From Zelonia costaricensis (lineage: Eukaryota > Euglenozoa > Kinetoplastea > Trypanosomatida > Trypanosomatidae): a DNA stretch of 34,364 nt. Of this stretch, positions 1-12,476 are shown in pieces. A program made the position numbers and the translations under genes. Every line of letters begins with the position of its first letter. Position 1 is the first letter of the stretch. The stretch covers positions 1 to 34,364 of the forward strand of contig JASAOO010003273.1 in NCBI GenBank assembly GCA_030849075.1, given 5' to 3'. The notes under the pieces are model-generated. The model was not told where the DNA came from, did not search any database, and saw only the letters and a program-made list of their open reading frames with translations.

Positions 1-923
1 TGCCTGGCAGGTACGTAAGCACAAGTGCGCACCCTGTCGAAGCGGGCGTCTGTTCAGCGGGGCTGAGGGGGGAGGGGACGGAAAAACGAAAGTGGGGGAC
101 ACCACCACAAAGGCGAAGAGAAGAGCACGCGCGCTGCAGATCGCGAAGGAGTGTGCAAGGGCAGGGGCAGAGATGAAGGAGCGGTGGCGACAGGAGAGGG
201 GGGAGAGTCAGTGGTGGTCTCGCACTGAAAGCGCAAGATGCTGTGGAGGGAGGGAGGGGGGGGGGGGCGGCGACGTGAGAGAGCCCCAGTGGGGACGCGC
301 AGGGCTGGAGATCTGGAACGGCGGTCGAAGGGACGAGAGGGAGGGGAGCGAAGTGTGGTGAGGAGGTGCAGCCGCGCGCACGAGAGGCGCAGAAGGGGAG
401 TGGAAGTGATCTTCACAATACAGGGAGGAAGACGCGGAGAAAGCGCAGAGATGGGAACGTGCACAGGCACACGGGAAGGGGGGAGGCGAGGAAGGCGGCA
501 AAGGCGTGGAATACGTGAGCGACCAGCCTTCGGCGACGCCGGAGGAATTCAGGAAGAGGAGAACAAACGAAGCGAAAAAAAAGAAGGAAGAGAAGATATA
601 AAGGCACGGCAAGCAAAGAGTGGGGGCCTCGGTGAGCTGCAGCAGCGAATGACGGGGCTGTTGAAGGGGGAGCGAGTTCGGTGCCTACGTGAGGGAGGGA
701 GGGTGGGGGGGGGGGGGGGCGAGAGACAGCGGCGAGGCTGCGAGGGGCGGGAGCACAAGAAAGGGGGGAATCGAGGGGAGAACGAACAGAAAGCGAGTGG
801 TGGGGGGGGGGGGAGTGGGGGGAAAAAGGAAAGACGCTGAGACTAGATGGAGCTATCAAGCACGTGCATGCATGCATTCAGTTTGTTGGTTTTGCACGTC
901 AGTGTGAGTATTTGTGTGCGTGC

Positions 924-957
924 GTGTGTGTGTGTGTGTGTGTGTAGAGAGAGAGAG
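924..957. repeat. (GT)n/(GA)n microsatellite
   Basis: An uninterrupted GT run at 924-945 passes directly into a GA run at 946-957. Compound dinucleotide runs of this kind are typical of trypanosomatid intergenic DNA. Confidence 0.9.
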
Positions 958-1564
958 GCGGGAACCGAGAAGTAGCACGTCGGTCAAACGGGTGGAAGAA
1001 TGGCGGGAGGAAAGGGTGGAGAAGCGAAGGGTGCGCGGGGCGCAGAAGAGTACACTAAGGAATGCGGGAAGACGACATCGTGAAGCCCTTGCAGTCCTGC
1101 AGGTGTTCTGGATGGAGGTGCATTGGCATGTGGCCCCACCCCTCCTCCCCCACCCCCCCCCGCGCCGCCTTCGTCTCCCTCTCCGTCAGAGAAGGATGAA
1201 CGGGATGGGTTGCCCAGTGCAGCTGCGCTTTCTTGTGGGCATCTGCTTCGAGAGTCGAACACTCCCATCACCGGTGAAATTGTAAACACACGCAGGTGAG
1301 TGCGCACACGTGACGGTGGACGGTAGTGTCCCTTGCAAGGGCCTGCACACAACACGTTTATTGCATATTTCCTTATTTTGTTGTTTCTTTACGAGAGGCT
1401 GCAGCGTGGGAGGGCACTTTAAGGTTAACGGATGCAAAGGGTGAAGGTTAGGTACGATGCGCGAACAACACCACCGCGCGCGCCGACGAGCACACACACA
1501 CGCACAAGCAAGCAAGCAAAACCCAAACGGGACTCTTGCTGGTGAGTTTGCACGTCAGCCTTCC

Positions 1565-1588
1565 TGTGTGTGTGTGTGTGTGTGTGTG
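1565..1588. repeat. (TG)12 microsatellite
   Basis: Twelve uninterrupted TG units seen directly in the sequence. Confidence 0.9.
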
Positions 1589-1945
1589 ACGAAAGAAACA
1601 TGATGGGCACCAGTGCAGGAGAAGGGGCGCATGGAAAAGAAAAACGAAAAACGAAAACGGAGAAAAAAGGGGGAAACAGCAGTGTGAGCGGCGGTACTCT
1701 TTTTTTTTTTTTTCTGTGAGATGCGTGCGCGCTGGTTTCCACAGTGTCCGCTCCGGCATAGATAGATAATACTCAACCAGACAAAGAAAACAGGAGGAGG
1801 CGGGGGCTGCATGCATATGCACACAAAGGCGTTGCACAGGGACACATGAGTAACACAAGAAAAAACAAAGAAGGTGGAGAGGGGGGTGGGGTGCGAGTGG
1901 GCAGGCGGGAGAGAGAGAGGGCCGCGTGGCACATGAGGCAGAGGT

Positions 1946-1970
1946 CACACACTCACACACACACACACAC
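1946..1970. repeat. (AC)n microsatellite
   Basis: An AC run with one interruption (ACACTCACAC). A leftward transcript would carry it as GU repeats. Confidence 0.85.
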
Positions 1971-2754
1971 GCGCGTGACTGTTAACATGCGCGAGGAGCT
2001 CGTCTCGACGAGGCAAGCAGTACCTTTAGCATCAACCACAATCACACAAACACAGAGAGATAGAGAAATATGCAGTGTGTGCCTGCTTTGGGGGGAGAGG
2101 GGAAAGAGGGGGAGGGAGGGAGGAGCGCGAGCGTACGTCAGTGAGATGGAGAACGCGAGAGAGAGGGAGAGACAGGAGGACGGGCACGGTAAAGGCGCAA
2201 GGCACGTCATCGGCCAGGCGTGGTGCGTCCACACCGACGAAGAGGCGCAGAGAGGAAGTGGGAAAGAAGAAGGAAGAGGGGAAGGAGGGGGGAGGAGGGG
2301 GGAGGCGGGGGTCCACGGAAGAGTGACCCCCCCCCGCCTCCAAAAAAAAAAGAAGAAGAGAGCGTCCGCACGCGGACACCGGTGAAAGAGACATCCCCCC
2401 AGGTGGACGGCACCAGACGACGAGGAGGAAAAACAAAAAAGGGAGGAGGTGTGACACGGACGAGGGGGGAAAAGAGGAGGAGGACAAGAAGAAGAGAGTC
2501 GTAGAGCACGCGATGGGGGAGGAGGAGGACCGGCTGCGCAGGACAGGAGAGGGAAGGGAGGGGAGGGGGGCAATATTTAGATATCGGAGAAGTAGAAGAA
2601 AACAAGTGAATTGGGGACCACCGGCGTGGCGAACGTGCGGAGGTGTCGCCTGCGCACGCGTGTGTGCGGGACCGTCGCACCCCAAAACAGCGAAAAGAAC
2701 GTTCACAGACCCGAGCGCACGTGGAGGAATGCAGCGTAGACACCCACACGCACG

Positions 2755-2774
2755 CACACACACACACACACACA
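2755..2774. repeat. (CA)10 microsatellite just 3' of the left gene
   Basis: The CA run ends about 40 bp beyond the stop codon of the minus-strand gene, so it would lie in the 3' UTR of its mRNA as GU repeats. Confidence 0.85.
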
Positions 2775-2813
2775 TCGTCGGAGAGGACACGGCACACCAT
2801 CACCACCACCCAC

Positions 2814-5015
2814 TTACAGCGCAACGGACGGAGGCAGCGGCGACGGCGAGGACCGCAGGGACGACATCTCCTCAGCGGCTCGCAGCGATCCGGTGCTGTG
2901 CTCCTCCACCACCGCCTCATCGACGTACGGCTGCACCGCCCGCTCCAGGCGCCAATCCGGCCGACTCGTGGGCTGCCGCGTCAGCTCGAACTCATCACCC
3001 ACGGCCGTGAGGAGCAGCTCCGGTGCCTCCTCCGCCACCGCCAACGCAGAAACAGCAGCAGCAGCATCGCCGCCCGCACCTGTGCTTGCGCCAGAGTTTT
3101 GAGGTGCCTCGGCTGGGGCGCACGTGTCGCCAGGCCAGGTCGGCATCACCGACGGGAGCTGCAGCGGTGACGGAGTGAAGGAAGCAGTCGTGGACGCGGT
3201 GGTGGCCGCCGTGGCCATCGTGTTGTGCGCCGTCAGCGAGAGCGTGCCGGTGTGCATCGAGGCGAGGCCGACCCGGAAGGACTCCTGCGCGTTCAGCGAG
3301 AAGCGCTCGCTCGCCTCGAAGGAGAGCGACGGACGCGGCGCGAAGCTAGTGCTGATGCAGTTGCTGCCCTCCGCCCCGCTTAGGGGGCTCTGCGCCGCCT
3401 TGATCGTCGCCGCTGCCAGGGCCGCCGCGCTGGTGCCGCTGCTGCTCTCGCCCGCGCTGCGCATCGGGCCGTGTAGGGATCGCGCGAAGAGCGTTGACGT
3501 GCTTCCGCGTGGGCCGCGCGACGAGGCGGCAGTTTGGAGGTTGGAACAGCTCCCCACGCTCACCCCGCCCTCCGCGCGCGCCACGCCCGAGAGCCGCGCC
3601 AGCCCGGAGAGCGGCGGCGGTGGCGGCGGCGGAGGCGTGACCAGACCCGCGCGCACCGTGGGCAGCTCCGTGTCCAGCATCTCGCCTATAGAAGAACCCG
3701 TCGTGGCCGCGGTGGACCGCGGCGAGAGCGGCACGGTGCTCCGCACCACGGCGAAGAGCCACCCCGGCTCGGTGGGGGCGACGGCGGTGGCGCGGCGGCG
3801 GGTCGCAGCTGCGAGGGCGGTGGAGGGCGGCGGCACGCTGGGCAGCGGCGGTTTCGGGGGCACCGCGAGAGCACGCAGCACAAACTCGTCCTCCGCTCCA
3901 TGGCGCTGCGACGGCGCTGCGGCTGCCGCGGCCGTCGTGGCGGGGAAGGTTGAAGCTGGCGATGATGCTGCTGGTGGCTGGATGAAGTGCGGGAGCTGCG
4001 GCACTGAGGTAGGGGTGGTGATGTGGAGCGGGGAGGGCGTGGAGGAACGCGCCCGCCCCCCGCCTGTGTCCCGCACCGCTGCTGCTGCAGAAGCAGGCCT
4101 TCCATGTGCCTCCTCGGCCGCCGCGCCCGTGACCTTGGGCACACCGACGTGCTGCAGATGCACCGGCCACGTCAAGCTGTGCGTCAGGTCGCTGTTGCTG
4201 TGCAGCATGGGCAGCGAATGTCGGCGTCGAGGCGGTTGCGGGGACTCGATCTCGAGCGGCCACCACAGCGCCGACAAGTCGAGGGACACGGCGGGCTTAG
4301 AGACACTGCAGGTGGCGTCCGCGATGGCAGCGGTGCGCCCCTCCACCGACTCCGCCGCTGCGGCCAGCGTGGTCGTCTCTGGCGCCGCCCCGTGCACTCG
4401 CCTCTCCGCCTCGCCATCGCCACGTGCCGTGGCGGTTCCCGCATCGTCAGTGCTGAGAATTGCTGCTGCAGCTGCTGCAGCTGGTGGTAGTGGCGGCGCA
4501 TCGGCCGTGTCGAGCTCGGACGTTCTGCGCAGGCACACGGGGACCATCCAGGAGAGGTCGGGGAGTGCGGGCGGCGACCGGCGCCGCACCTCCTGCTGCT
4601 GCGATGGCTGGGCGTCGTCCCGCGCCGCTGCGGGCGCTGCTGATACTGGCCGTGGTGGAGGTGATGGTGAGGGCCGGGGAGGTGAGGGCCCGCGCGGTGG
4701 TGCCGCCGGGTCGGTGGTTGGCGTTCGTGGAGTTGCATCACTCGGCGCAGCCCTCCCGTGCGCCGGTGCTGCCCACCACGCCTCTGCGCGCGTTGGCGCC
4801 GCTGCCAGGTCGTGCGTCTGACGGGACACGCGAGAGTGCGTGGCGTCGGGGCCGACCGACGTGAGAAACGTCGAGGTTGCCTGAGGCGGTGGGGATGGGT
4901 ACGAGGCGGCTCGGCGCTGCGGGGGTGGGACGCCTTGCAACGCCACCGGCGCCGTGGCGAGTGACAGGCACGGGCGCAGAAGCGGCGAGGAGGGAAATGG
5001 TGGTGCGGCGAGGTG

Positions 5016-5049
<34 letters not shown>

Positions 5050-5687
5050 AGATGTCGATGTCGCACGTGTGGCTGCACGCGCATGGCAGTTGTCGACGCG
5101 TCAGGGCTGTGCTGGATTTCATCTGCCGTGTCCTGTAGACCCCGCAGGTCCACACAGGCGAGCTGCGCCGTGCTCCCTGCCGCTGGCGCCGTGCTGGCGT
5201 TGATGCGTGTCGTGGCCCCGATCTCCTCCACAACGCCATCGGAAATACTGTTGCTGAACGGGGCGTTGGCGCGCTTGTGGGCGGTGTGCGCTGACATGAG
5301 GAGGGGCGACGGATCGGACGAGGATGCGGTCAGCCCCGCTGGCGTCGGGAGGGCAGATGGTGTGAGGGCAACACCGGCAGCGATGTGCTGCAACGGCGCG
5401 GTGGCCTTGGGGCGGCCCACGGCGGGCAGCAGCGGTGCGCTACTCGCACGCACGGTCGCATGCGGCGAAGGCGGCGCCTCCTCTGGCGGCGACTTCCCGC
5501 CCGAGTGCGTCAGCGTCGGGGACGGCTCGCGTGGGTGCGTGTGGGCGCTGCCGAGGCGCATGAAGACACCGGAGGAGCACGGCGACGAGGTTGGGGTGCG
5601 GCTGCGGGTCGGGGAGGTGAAGCTGTGCTGGTCGAGAGAGGCAGACGCGGCCCTGCGCTGCGGCTGCGACTCCCCGCCACAGGACAT
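2814..5687 (-). CDS. Hypothetical protein, 957 aa, low-complexity, trypanosomatid-type
   Basis: This is an intronless frame from ATG at 5687 to TAA at 2816-2814. The frame stays open 11 codons further upstream, but only from a TTG, so the first ATG (protein start MSCGGESQPQ) is chosen. An acceptor-like tract about 83 nt upstream supports it. The protein is visibly rich in Ala, Ser, Pro and Thr, with ten Gln at residues 214-223 encoded by ten identical CAG codons (plus strand 5019-5048) and a Pro run near 683-692. Ordered-looking islands containing Trp stand out: around 377 (DLSWMVPVCLRRT), 467-480 (SLDLSALWWPLEIE), 641-680 (starting GWLFAVVRSTV) and the acidic C-terminal stretch 896-930 (with PDWRLERAVQPY). 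RRHSLP at 488-493 fits an R-x-x-S-x-P phosphosite. No signal peptide, membrane segment or enzyme motif is seen. I do not recognise a family. The long antisense frames over this gene are by-products of high GC. Confidence 0.85.
5019..5048 (-). repeat. Pure (CAG)10 tract coding for polyglutamine
   Basis: Ten uninterrupted CTG units on the plus strand read as CAG on the coding strand and give residues 214-223 of the 957-aa protein. Two His codons follow, and a Leu codon precedes. Codon purity suggests recent slippage, so length is likely to vary between strains. Confidence 0.9.
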
Positions 5688-5769
5688 GGGATGACGAAGG
5701 AGATTGAATCCACGGCACAAAAAAGGGGGGCAAGAAGCACACCGCCACTAGCGGGACAGCCACTCCACG

Positions 5770-5800
5770 CTACAAACAAAATAAAAAAACAAGAAAGCGA
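5770..5800 (-). promoter_or_regulatory. Candidate spliced-leader acceptor of the 957-aa gene
   Basis: On the minus strand a T-rich pyrimidine tract (5773-5800) is followed directly by the first AG, at 5771-5770. The ATG is about 83 nt further on. In trypanosomatids pre-mRNA is trans-spliced at the first AG after such a tract, and short 5' UTRs of this size are common. The site is inferred from sequence alone. Confidence 0.6.
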
Positions 5801-6522
5801 AACTGAAGTAGAGAAGTGGGACAGGCGAGAAGAGAGAAATCAGCAGGCAAAACAAAGACAGCGAGAGTCAAGTCAACGCAAGACAAGAAAGAGAGGGAGG
5901 CGGCACGCGGGTGGGGGGGTGAAGGGGAGTGGCAAGTACAGTGGGAGGGGGGAGGGGGGGAGCGGACTGGACAACGCGGGGCTGAGCGTTCTGAGCAGTG
6001 CTTGACGTAGGCTGGAATGGAGAGAGACAGGGGTAGTGGGCACAACGGGTTCGACGGCTGCAGCAGACGGGGCAGCGTCTTCGCGGACAACTCGCAAGAA
6101 GAGGGACGATGGTGACCACACACACACAGAGAGAAAGAAGAACAATATGCGGCCCACCACTGCACGACGCAGAACAATGACGAAAAGGAGACGCGAAGAA
6201 GATAAAAAGGGGAGGGGGGCACAAATACGTGGAGTCAAGACGCGGGGGAGGCGGATGCAGGCAGGTACGACACCAGGACTTGAGAGCAGAGGGAAAGCAA
6301 CGAAAGTGTGCGAGAGAGCGATGAGCAGCTTGCACGACTGTACGCGCTCTTCTCTCTCTCCTCTTTTCTCTCCTCGTTTAGTCACTTCTTTCCCTTTTTC
6401 TTCTCCTCGTTCGGTGTGCGCTAGGACGACGAGGTACGGAGGGTGGGGGGGAGGGGGGATAGAAGGGGACGTAGAAGGCGAAAAGTGGCACCACGAGAGG
6501 GAAGCGGGAGGCTGGGAAGGCG

Positions 6523-6525
<3 letters not shown>

Positions 6526-6554
<29 letters not shown>
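6526..6554. repeat. (GT)n microsatellite
   Basis: About fourteen uninterrupted GT units, read directly. Confidence 0.9.
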
Positions 6555-8050
6555 GAGGATTCAGAATTCAATGCGCACACGCACACCCCCACGCGTACAC
6601 AGACCGCCTGCTGGGCTGGAAGTTCCTGGTTGGGCAGCGGCACGGAGATGAAGACCAGAAAAAGGGGGGGAGAAGAAGGAGTAAGCGAGGACAACGGGGT
6701 GTAGGGAAGGGGGTGGGCCTGCAGGACGTCTTCTCGTGCAATGCGCCTCTGAAATAGATAACAACACAACTGCACGCAGGGAAAGAAAGGAGGGAAACAA
6801 AAACAAACAACCGCCCGACGTACACACGTGCGAAGGGACACCCGAAAACACACACCGACACTTCGCCGGACTGCGAAAAGAGCGGCAGGCGCGAGAAGGT
6901 CGAGGCGGAGTCGGCAGGGAGCACAACACGCTGGAGGGGAGAGGGGGGGCAACTGAGAAGAGTGCAGACCTCAGCACATACGCACACACAGGCACACACA
7001 CAAGGCACGGGGAGGAAGGACAGCTAGAAAACGCACGTGAGACAGTACCGGGGAGCGGCGAATCAGCTGCAGGGCGCAAACTAAAAAAGAAGAACAGAAA
7101 CGTAGCACAGTACTTGCCTCGACGCACGCTAACGCTGCAATGCACGCAGACACCAACACACAAACACACACAGAGAGAGAAAAAAATGCAGCGGAGCTGT
7201 GGGTTAGCGTCAAACAGCGGAAAGGAAAAAATGTGGCGGAAAAGACCCAGGAGAAGGTAAGCCCTCAACTGGCTGACCGACGGACGAGGGAAGGGGGAGG
7301 GGTAAGGGTGGGGGGCGAGAAAGGGAAAGAAGGAGACGGCAGGCCGGTTGAGGTGCTGAGGCGCCGATGCGGCGTAAAGGGGGGAAAGACAAGCAAGAAG
7401 TGCACGGCGAAAACACACAAGATGAGAAAGGCAGGAGAGGAAAGAGCGCCAAACACACGCGAGGAGGGGGCAGTCAGAGAAAGAAGTGCGTGGAACAAGA
7501 AGAGCAACACGTACACTAAAGCAAAGAGAAGAAGAACACAAGAGAATTCAGAATAAGAAAACAAAATTGAAGCGAATCAGGACGCAGGCCCGCGCGGACC
7601 AGACAAGGTACAATCAGTGCCGTATGCGGCAATCAGCCAGCAACGGGAAAACGGGCAAAGTCAGTACGGAAACAAAGACAACCAAAGAAAAAAGCGCCGC
7701 CGTCAAGTTACAGCAGAGCCGGCGCGTGCCAGAGAAAAGGGGAAAAGAGGGGAAAAGGAAGAAGGGAGATCGGGAGAGGCGGCTGAGGAGTGAAGGCGTG
7801 TTGCCGCGCCAAGAGGAAATAAACAGTGGAGAATGAGGGGGGAGAGGCGGTCGGTTGCCGTCGCGGTGACACACTGACACACACACTCAGGGACGCGAAC
7901 AGTCACAGAGATCAGTCGGTGTTGCCGAGGTCAATGCCTCCCTCCCTGTTACCGTCTTGATGGAGCCGTGCCCACTACAAAGAAAAACGGCCTCTTCCTC
8001 TTTCCTTTTTCTTTTCTTGCGTTGGGGGTAGGGGGAGGGGTCTTGTCCAC

Positions 8051-8069
8051 GTGTGTGTGTGTGTGTGTT
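8051..8069. repeat. (GT)n microsatellite
   Basis: About nine GT units, read directly. Confidence 0.85.
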
Positions 8070-9224
8070 TGTTTCCGTTGAAGCGCAGCACAGCAAGTTT
8101 TGAGGAGGACACAGAGCGCAGCGAGTGCAAGAACGCCAAAGCTCCAACGGACGCGGGGGGTGGGGGGTTGGCGACGGCGAGGCGAGAAATCGCGTGTGTG
8201 TGTTCGTATGGCAGCCGCCTTCTGAGCACTGGCAGCGTTCGCGCCGCAGACCTCAGGAAGTCAAAAGAGGGCGGCCAACGAAGGACAAGGGAAACGACAA
8301 AAGAGGCTTGCGTAGAGGGAAAAAAAATGGGGAAAAGGGGGGGAGGCACAACAGCAAAAGAAGAAAAACAAAGACAAGCAACAGGCGAGAAGAGGTGCGA
8401 CACAGCCAGAGATGAAGACGGTAACCGAGAGGGGGGAAGGGGGGGGGCGAGTATCGGACGGCGGGGACGATGGAGGCCGGCTGACCCACACTCGGAAAAG
8501 GGGGAAAAAGGGGAGATGTGTGAGGGGGTGGGGCAGCACGGACCTCAGGCTTGGCAGCACGCAGCTGCGACCGATCCCGAACGGACAGGCACACACAAAC
8601 ACACACACACGCAACGACAGCGAAGGGGGAGTAGGGGAACAGTAAAGAGAGAGAGCCAAGCCTGGAGATGATGTTGCGCGTTTGCTTGCCGTTTCAGTGC
8701 GCGCACGCGCGCAGGCTCACAAATGAAAGACACGGCGAAGAAAACAAACAAACAGAAAAAGGAAACAGATAAGGTGGGAGAAGCAGAGGGGGGCGGAGAG
8801 AGCGAGATGCCGGAGTGGATCAAACGGCAAACACACAAAAAAAAAAAAAGACGCGAGGCGCGAGGCGAAGGGGAGAATAGGTCTGACACGAAACGGAAAA
8901 ATAGAGAACACACAAGAAGATGCAGAAGACGCAGAAGATGCACAAGGCAAAAAAGAAGGAAGTCGATCAGCGTCAACGAAAACAGGAAAACAGAGAGAAA
9001 ACGGAAGACCGAGCGATGCAGCTCCGCGACGCCGGTTTTTTTTTTTTTTTTTGATAGCTTGTTCAGCAGCAAAAGAAAAAAAAAGAAAGGAGAAAATGAA
9101 GCGGAAAAGAAAATGCAGAAATAGTAAGGGGACGATGGCGACTGCGCGGAGACGAAGCGGTGCGGACGCACGGGCTGACCTTCGCTTCGTTTTTTCTTTT
9201 CTTTCTTTTTGTGAAGCCAAATCG

Positions 9225-9300
9225 AGGGGGGGAGGAGGAGGAGGAAGAGGGGGGACGGGACGGGAGGAGGGGGGGTGAGGGACGGGAGGGAAGGGGAGGG
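9225..9300 (+). other. G-run cluster, potential G-quadruplex DNA
   Basis: Many runs of three or more G separated by one or two bases on the plus strand, enough for several alternative four-run quadruplexes. If transcription runs leftward, as for both genes, the G-rich strand is the template. Confidence 0.5.
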
Positions 9301-10895
9301 GCTGCGTCGTGAAGCCGGGGAGGGGCAGCCAGAAAACCCAGAAAAAAAAAGAAGGTAGCCAAGAGGACACCGAGAAAAGCGAGAAAAAACAAATGAGCAG
9401 AATCTCTTCGCACGTGTGTGCGCGTCTGTGTCTTTTTCTGTGTCTGGGTGGGTGTGTGTGTACAGGAAGGGAGTAAGGACAGTAGCCGCTACTGATGCGC
9501 ACGCACGCACATAAACGAAGGCACACTCACACACTGAGTTTGGGGGTATCGCCACTGCCGCAATAGAAAAAAGGGTGCAGGGACAGGCAGGGTAGGTCGA
9601 GGGAGGCGGGAGGAGGGGGGACCAAACAGGGACCGCAACAGAGGAAAAATGATGGAGAGGTGAGGGGAGGGCGGGGAGGTAAGGACGCAGCACACACACA
9701 CAAACCAGTGACGGAGAGGAAGCAGCACAGTCGAGCCGGCGACAACACAGAAAAGAGATGCGGGTCGACACGAGGTAGCGAGACGATGTAAAGGTAAACA
9801 CACACCAAAACAAAAAGATATATGTATGTAGAGATATACGTATGTATGCGGGTGATGTTCGTTTGCGTCAGCTCCGAGAAACCTTTAAAAAAAGTCGCGC
9901 GGAAAGCAGAAATCCGTTTTTTGTTCCTTTTCTCTCCTCACTGTTACACCGAGAGGGGGCTGCAGACAGTGGCAGCTCTGGTGATGGTGATGGTGGTGAC
10001 GATGGACGAGGAGGGGAGACAAGTCTGTACAAGCAAAGTCGGTGCCAGCACCAGACCAGAAAACAAAGGCAGGAAAAACACAAGCAACGATAGAGGAAGA
10101 AGCGTGGCAAGGGCTGACGAGAGAAGAGCAAAAAAAAGAAAGCGGAAGCCACGAAAGAAAGGGAGAAAAAGAAACAGAGCAAAGATGAGAAATCGTCAAA
10201 ATGCGCAGCGCAGCACGGCGCAGAGCACGCGATCTGGAAAAATGAGCGTAGCAGACCCAGAGGCAACTATGGGAGACCGCAAACGCTGGAGGCCAACGCG
10301 ATAAGCGGGCGGTGAGCGGCCGCGTGGGCGAGAGAGAGGTAGAGGGTGAGGCGGGAGAGACTGAGTTGTGAAGGAGTTCGAATTGAGGAGTCCGTCGTGC
10401 CCTACTTTTCTTCTTCACCGTGGACGCTTTCGCGTCTGTATGTATTTCTGTGTCGGTGTATGTGTGTGTGTGTTTGTATGCTATTGTGTGTGTGTTTATT
10501 TTTTTCTGTATGTGCAATCAGCACTCCGCCCCGTTTGTTTTCGCGTGTGTGCTTGGGTACGCAAGTACAAATTGTTCTTTCTCTTGTGGCTGAAGTCGAG
10601 TTTCGGTGCTTCCCTTCTTTTTTAGGTTGTTGTTGCTGTTCGTGGCTGCTGCAGCCGTCGCCTCCGCTCGAGACACCAGGAGTGAAAGGGGTGAAAGGGG
10701 GGTGCAGTGGGATTGTTGTTTTTTTTTTTTTGCTTTGCTTCGTAGCTGTTGGCTTGTTTGCTTCGGAGGCCAGTCGAGCTGATAGCGAGCGGCGTTAACC
10801 ACCTTGAATGGGGAACCTCCCGTCACCGCGTCAGAGGGGGGGGAAGGGAAGGGGCAGAGATGGAAGAGAGAGAGAGTGAGAAGAAAAGATGGGCG

Positions 10896-10926
10896 CTCAC
10901 AGGTGTGTCGAAAAAAAAAAAAAAAA
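10896..10926 (-). promoter_or_regulatory. Possible splice acceptor inside the gene-free region
   Basis: On the minus strand T16 (10926-10911) is followed by fourteen nucleotides without AG and then AG at 10897-10896. This fits the trypanosomatid acceptor rule, but no coding frame follows. It could mark a non-coding RNA or be unused. Confidence 0.3.
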
Positions 10927-11220
10927 TGATCCACTGCGTTTGCGTTGTCCTCAAGTGGCGCGCTGATGGAGATGGGGAGAAAAAGGGGGAAAGAAGCGTG
11001 ACTGCAAAACTACTCAGCAAGCGAACCGGCACGACCAGATAAGAAAAACGAAAATGCGGACGCGCACAGCAGCGGCAGCAGCTGTAGGTCTCCCTCTTTG
11101 TTGTTCTTTCCTTTCCTCCTTCGCCACACAGCGCGCACTACACCGGCTTGTGTGCGTCTGCGTACGGAAGGAGAAGGCGGGGCAGCCAGCGCGGGAGCAC
11201 ACGAGAATCACAAACGTGTT

Positions 11221-11250
11221 GTTTGTGTGTTTGTGTGTTTGTGTGTTTGT
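11221..11250 (+). repeat. Tandem octamer (GTTTGTGT)3.75
   Basis: The unit GTTTGTGT repeats perfectly from 11221 to 11250, then runs into a G-rich segment. It is a longer-period relative of the surrounding GT runs. Confidence 0.85.
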
Positions 11251-12476
11251 GGGGCGGGGCTGGGAAAACGCGCCTTTCGCCTGAGGGCGGTTGTTTCGGA
11301 GGGAGCAGCGGTTAGGGGGGCGGGGACGCGGTGCGCGCGGACAGCGTGGCTGTGGCGTGGAGGATGCTGGCAGCGGAGAAGAAGAAGGCAGCCGTGACAG
11401 CGCTGTTGCTCGTGCTCAGGGGGTGGTGCCTTTCGAGGGCGCCAACAAGAAAGAAGACAGATTTCTTCGGGATTGCGGTGGTGGTGGCGTCCGACGCGTC
11501 GAAGGTGGGGAGGTCCGGGGTTAGGCAGAAAAAAGGAGAAAAACAAACAAGAGAAGGTGAGAGAGCGCCGCGGAAGAGCCGTGGGGGGGGGGAAAGATGG
11601 GGAGGTGAAAGGCAGGAGCGCAGGAGGAGAAAGAGGGCCTGTGCGGTGTGCGGGGCGTGCAGGGGAAAAGAGGGAAAAGACGAAGATGAGCCGAAGGCGG
11701 ACCCCGGGGGGGGGGGACGACGTGAGCGGAGGCTGCCACAGCGTCAGACTGCTGTAAAACGGAAGTTGAGAGACGGAGAAGGAATGAGGGGGGCGTGGGC
11801 GGACGCGCAGTCAGCGCAATACGTGCGACCTCGCACGCAGCGCAGCGGTGCAGCGCAGTCCACGCGAAGAAGGCGGAGGGGAGAGACAACAAGGAGAAGG
11901 GGGAACACAGCGGGCGCACACACACGCACAGACAGGACGCGAACGCACAAGCAACACGTCAAAGGAGGGAAGGGAGGGGGCCAATCCAGCAATGACAAAA
12001 AAAAGGTACACGCACGCACCACACGGCTCGAGAAAAACAACAAAGAGAGTAAAGTGAGTTTAGCGAGAGGGGGGGAAGAGGGAGGTGAAAGAGGAGCACT
12101 GGAAAATACACACGAACAGGAATGGCGGAGGGAACCAGAGAAGAAGAAAACGAAGAGAAAGCACACGAAAGCGAACACGCCGAGCCACAACCGACTGCGC
12201 GGCGGGTGCGTTTGCGACCACAACTCATGCACCGGGGAGTCACCCGCACACGCAAACACAGACGCCCACGCCGTCACACAAGACGGCGAAGCGTAGAGCG
12301 AATAGGCAGCCGCGACGCAGAAACGGTTGGAGCGGTGCTTCCGTTGGAGAAGGCGCCCGTTTCAGCTTTCTTTGCTTATTTCCCTTTTGGGGGGGGGGTT
12401 GAGAGGCCGTGCTTTCCGCGATATCTGCAGAGCAGACGTACAAGGGCGAACAAGGAGAAAAGGCGTATGCGTATGT

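Larger units (their letters stand above)
1..2813. other. Non-coding flank, downstream (3') of the 957-aa gene
   Basis: No reading frame here looks like a gene; all are low-complexity or lack an ATG. The plus strand is purine-rich with long G runs (about 246-267, 703-720, 801-815). Dinucleotide runs lie at 924-957 (GT then GA), 1565-1588 (GT), 1946-1970 (AC) and 2755-2774 (AC), and a T14 run at 1700-1713. A more balanced stretch at about 1030-1400 contains the perfect palindrome CCCTTGCAAGGG (1330-1341). For the minus-strand gene that ends at 2814 this should be the 3' UTR and the next intergenic space. Confidence 0.7.
5801..9060. other. Gene-free region, part 1 (left end of the 21-kb gap)
   Basis: No credible coding frame on either strand. 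The plus strand is strongly purine-rich (GGGAGG and AAAGAAG patterns), so a leftward transcript would be C/U-rich. The exception is a plus-strand pyrimidine block at about 6345-6418 ending in AG. GT runs lie at 6526-6554 and 8051-8069, and T17 at 9036-9052. Frames that appear here translate to Cys/Val, Ser/Pro/Phe or Lys/Arg/Gly low-complexity protein. Confidence 0.7.

Noticed and set aside
1240..1275. tRNA B-box-like GTTCGACTCTC on the minus strand
   Set aside because: The flanking bases do not form a T-arm stem and no A-box lies at the right distance. No tRNA found in the window by eye.
3124..4821. A 565-codon plus-strand frame over the left gene
   Set aside because: It opens at GTG, is antisense to a better frame, and is the expected mirror of GC-rich third positions.
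10346..10798. A 150-codon hydrophobic plus-strand frame
   Set aside because: It starts at a GTG, and its hydrophobicity comes from T- and GT-rich DNA.
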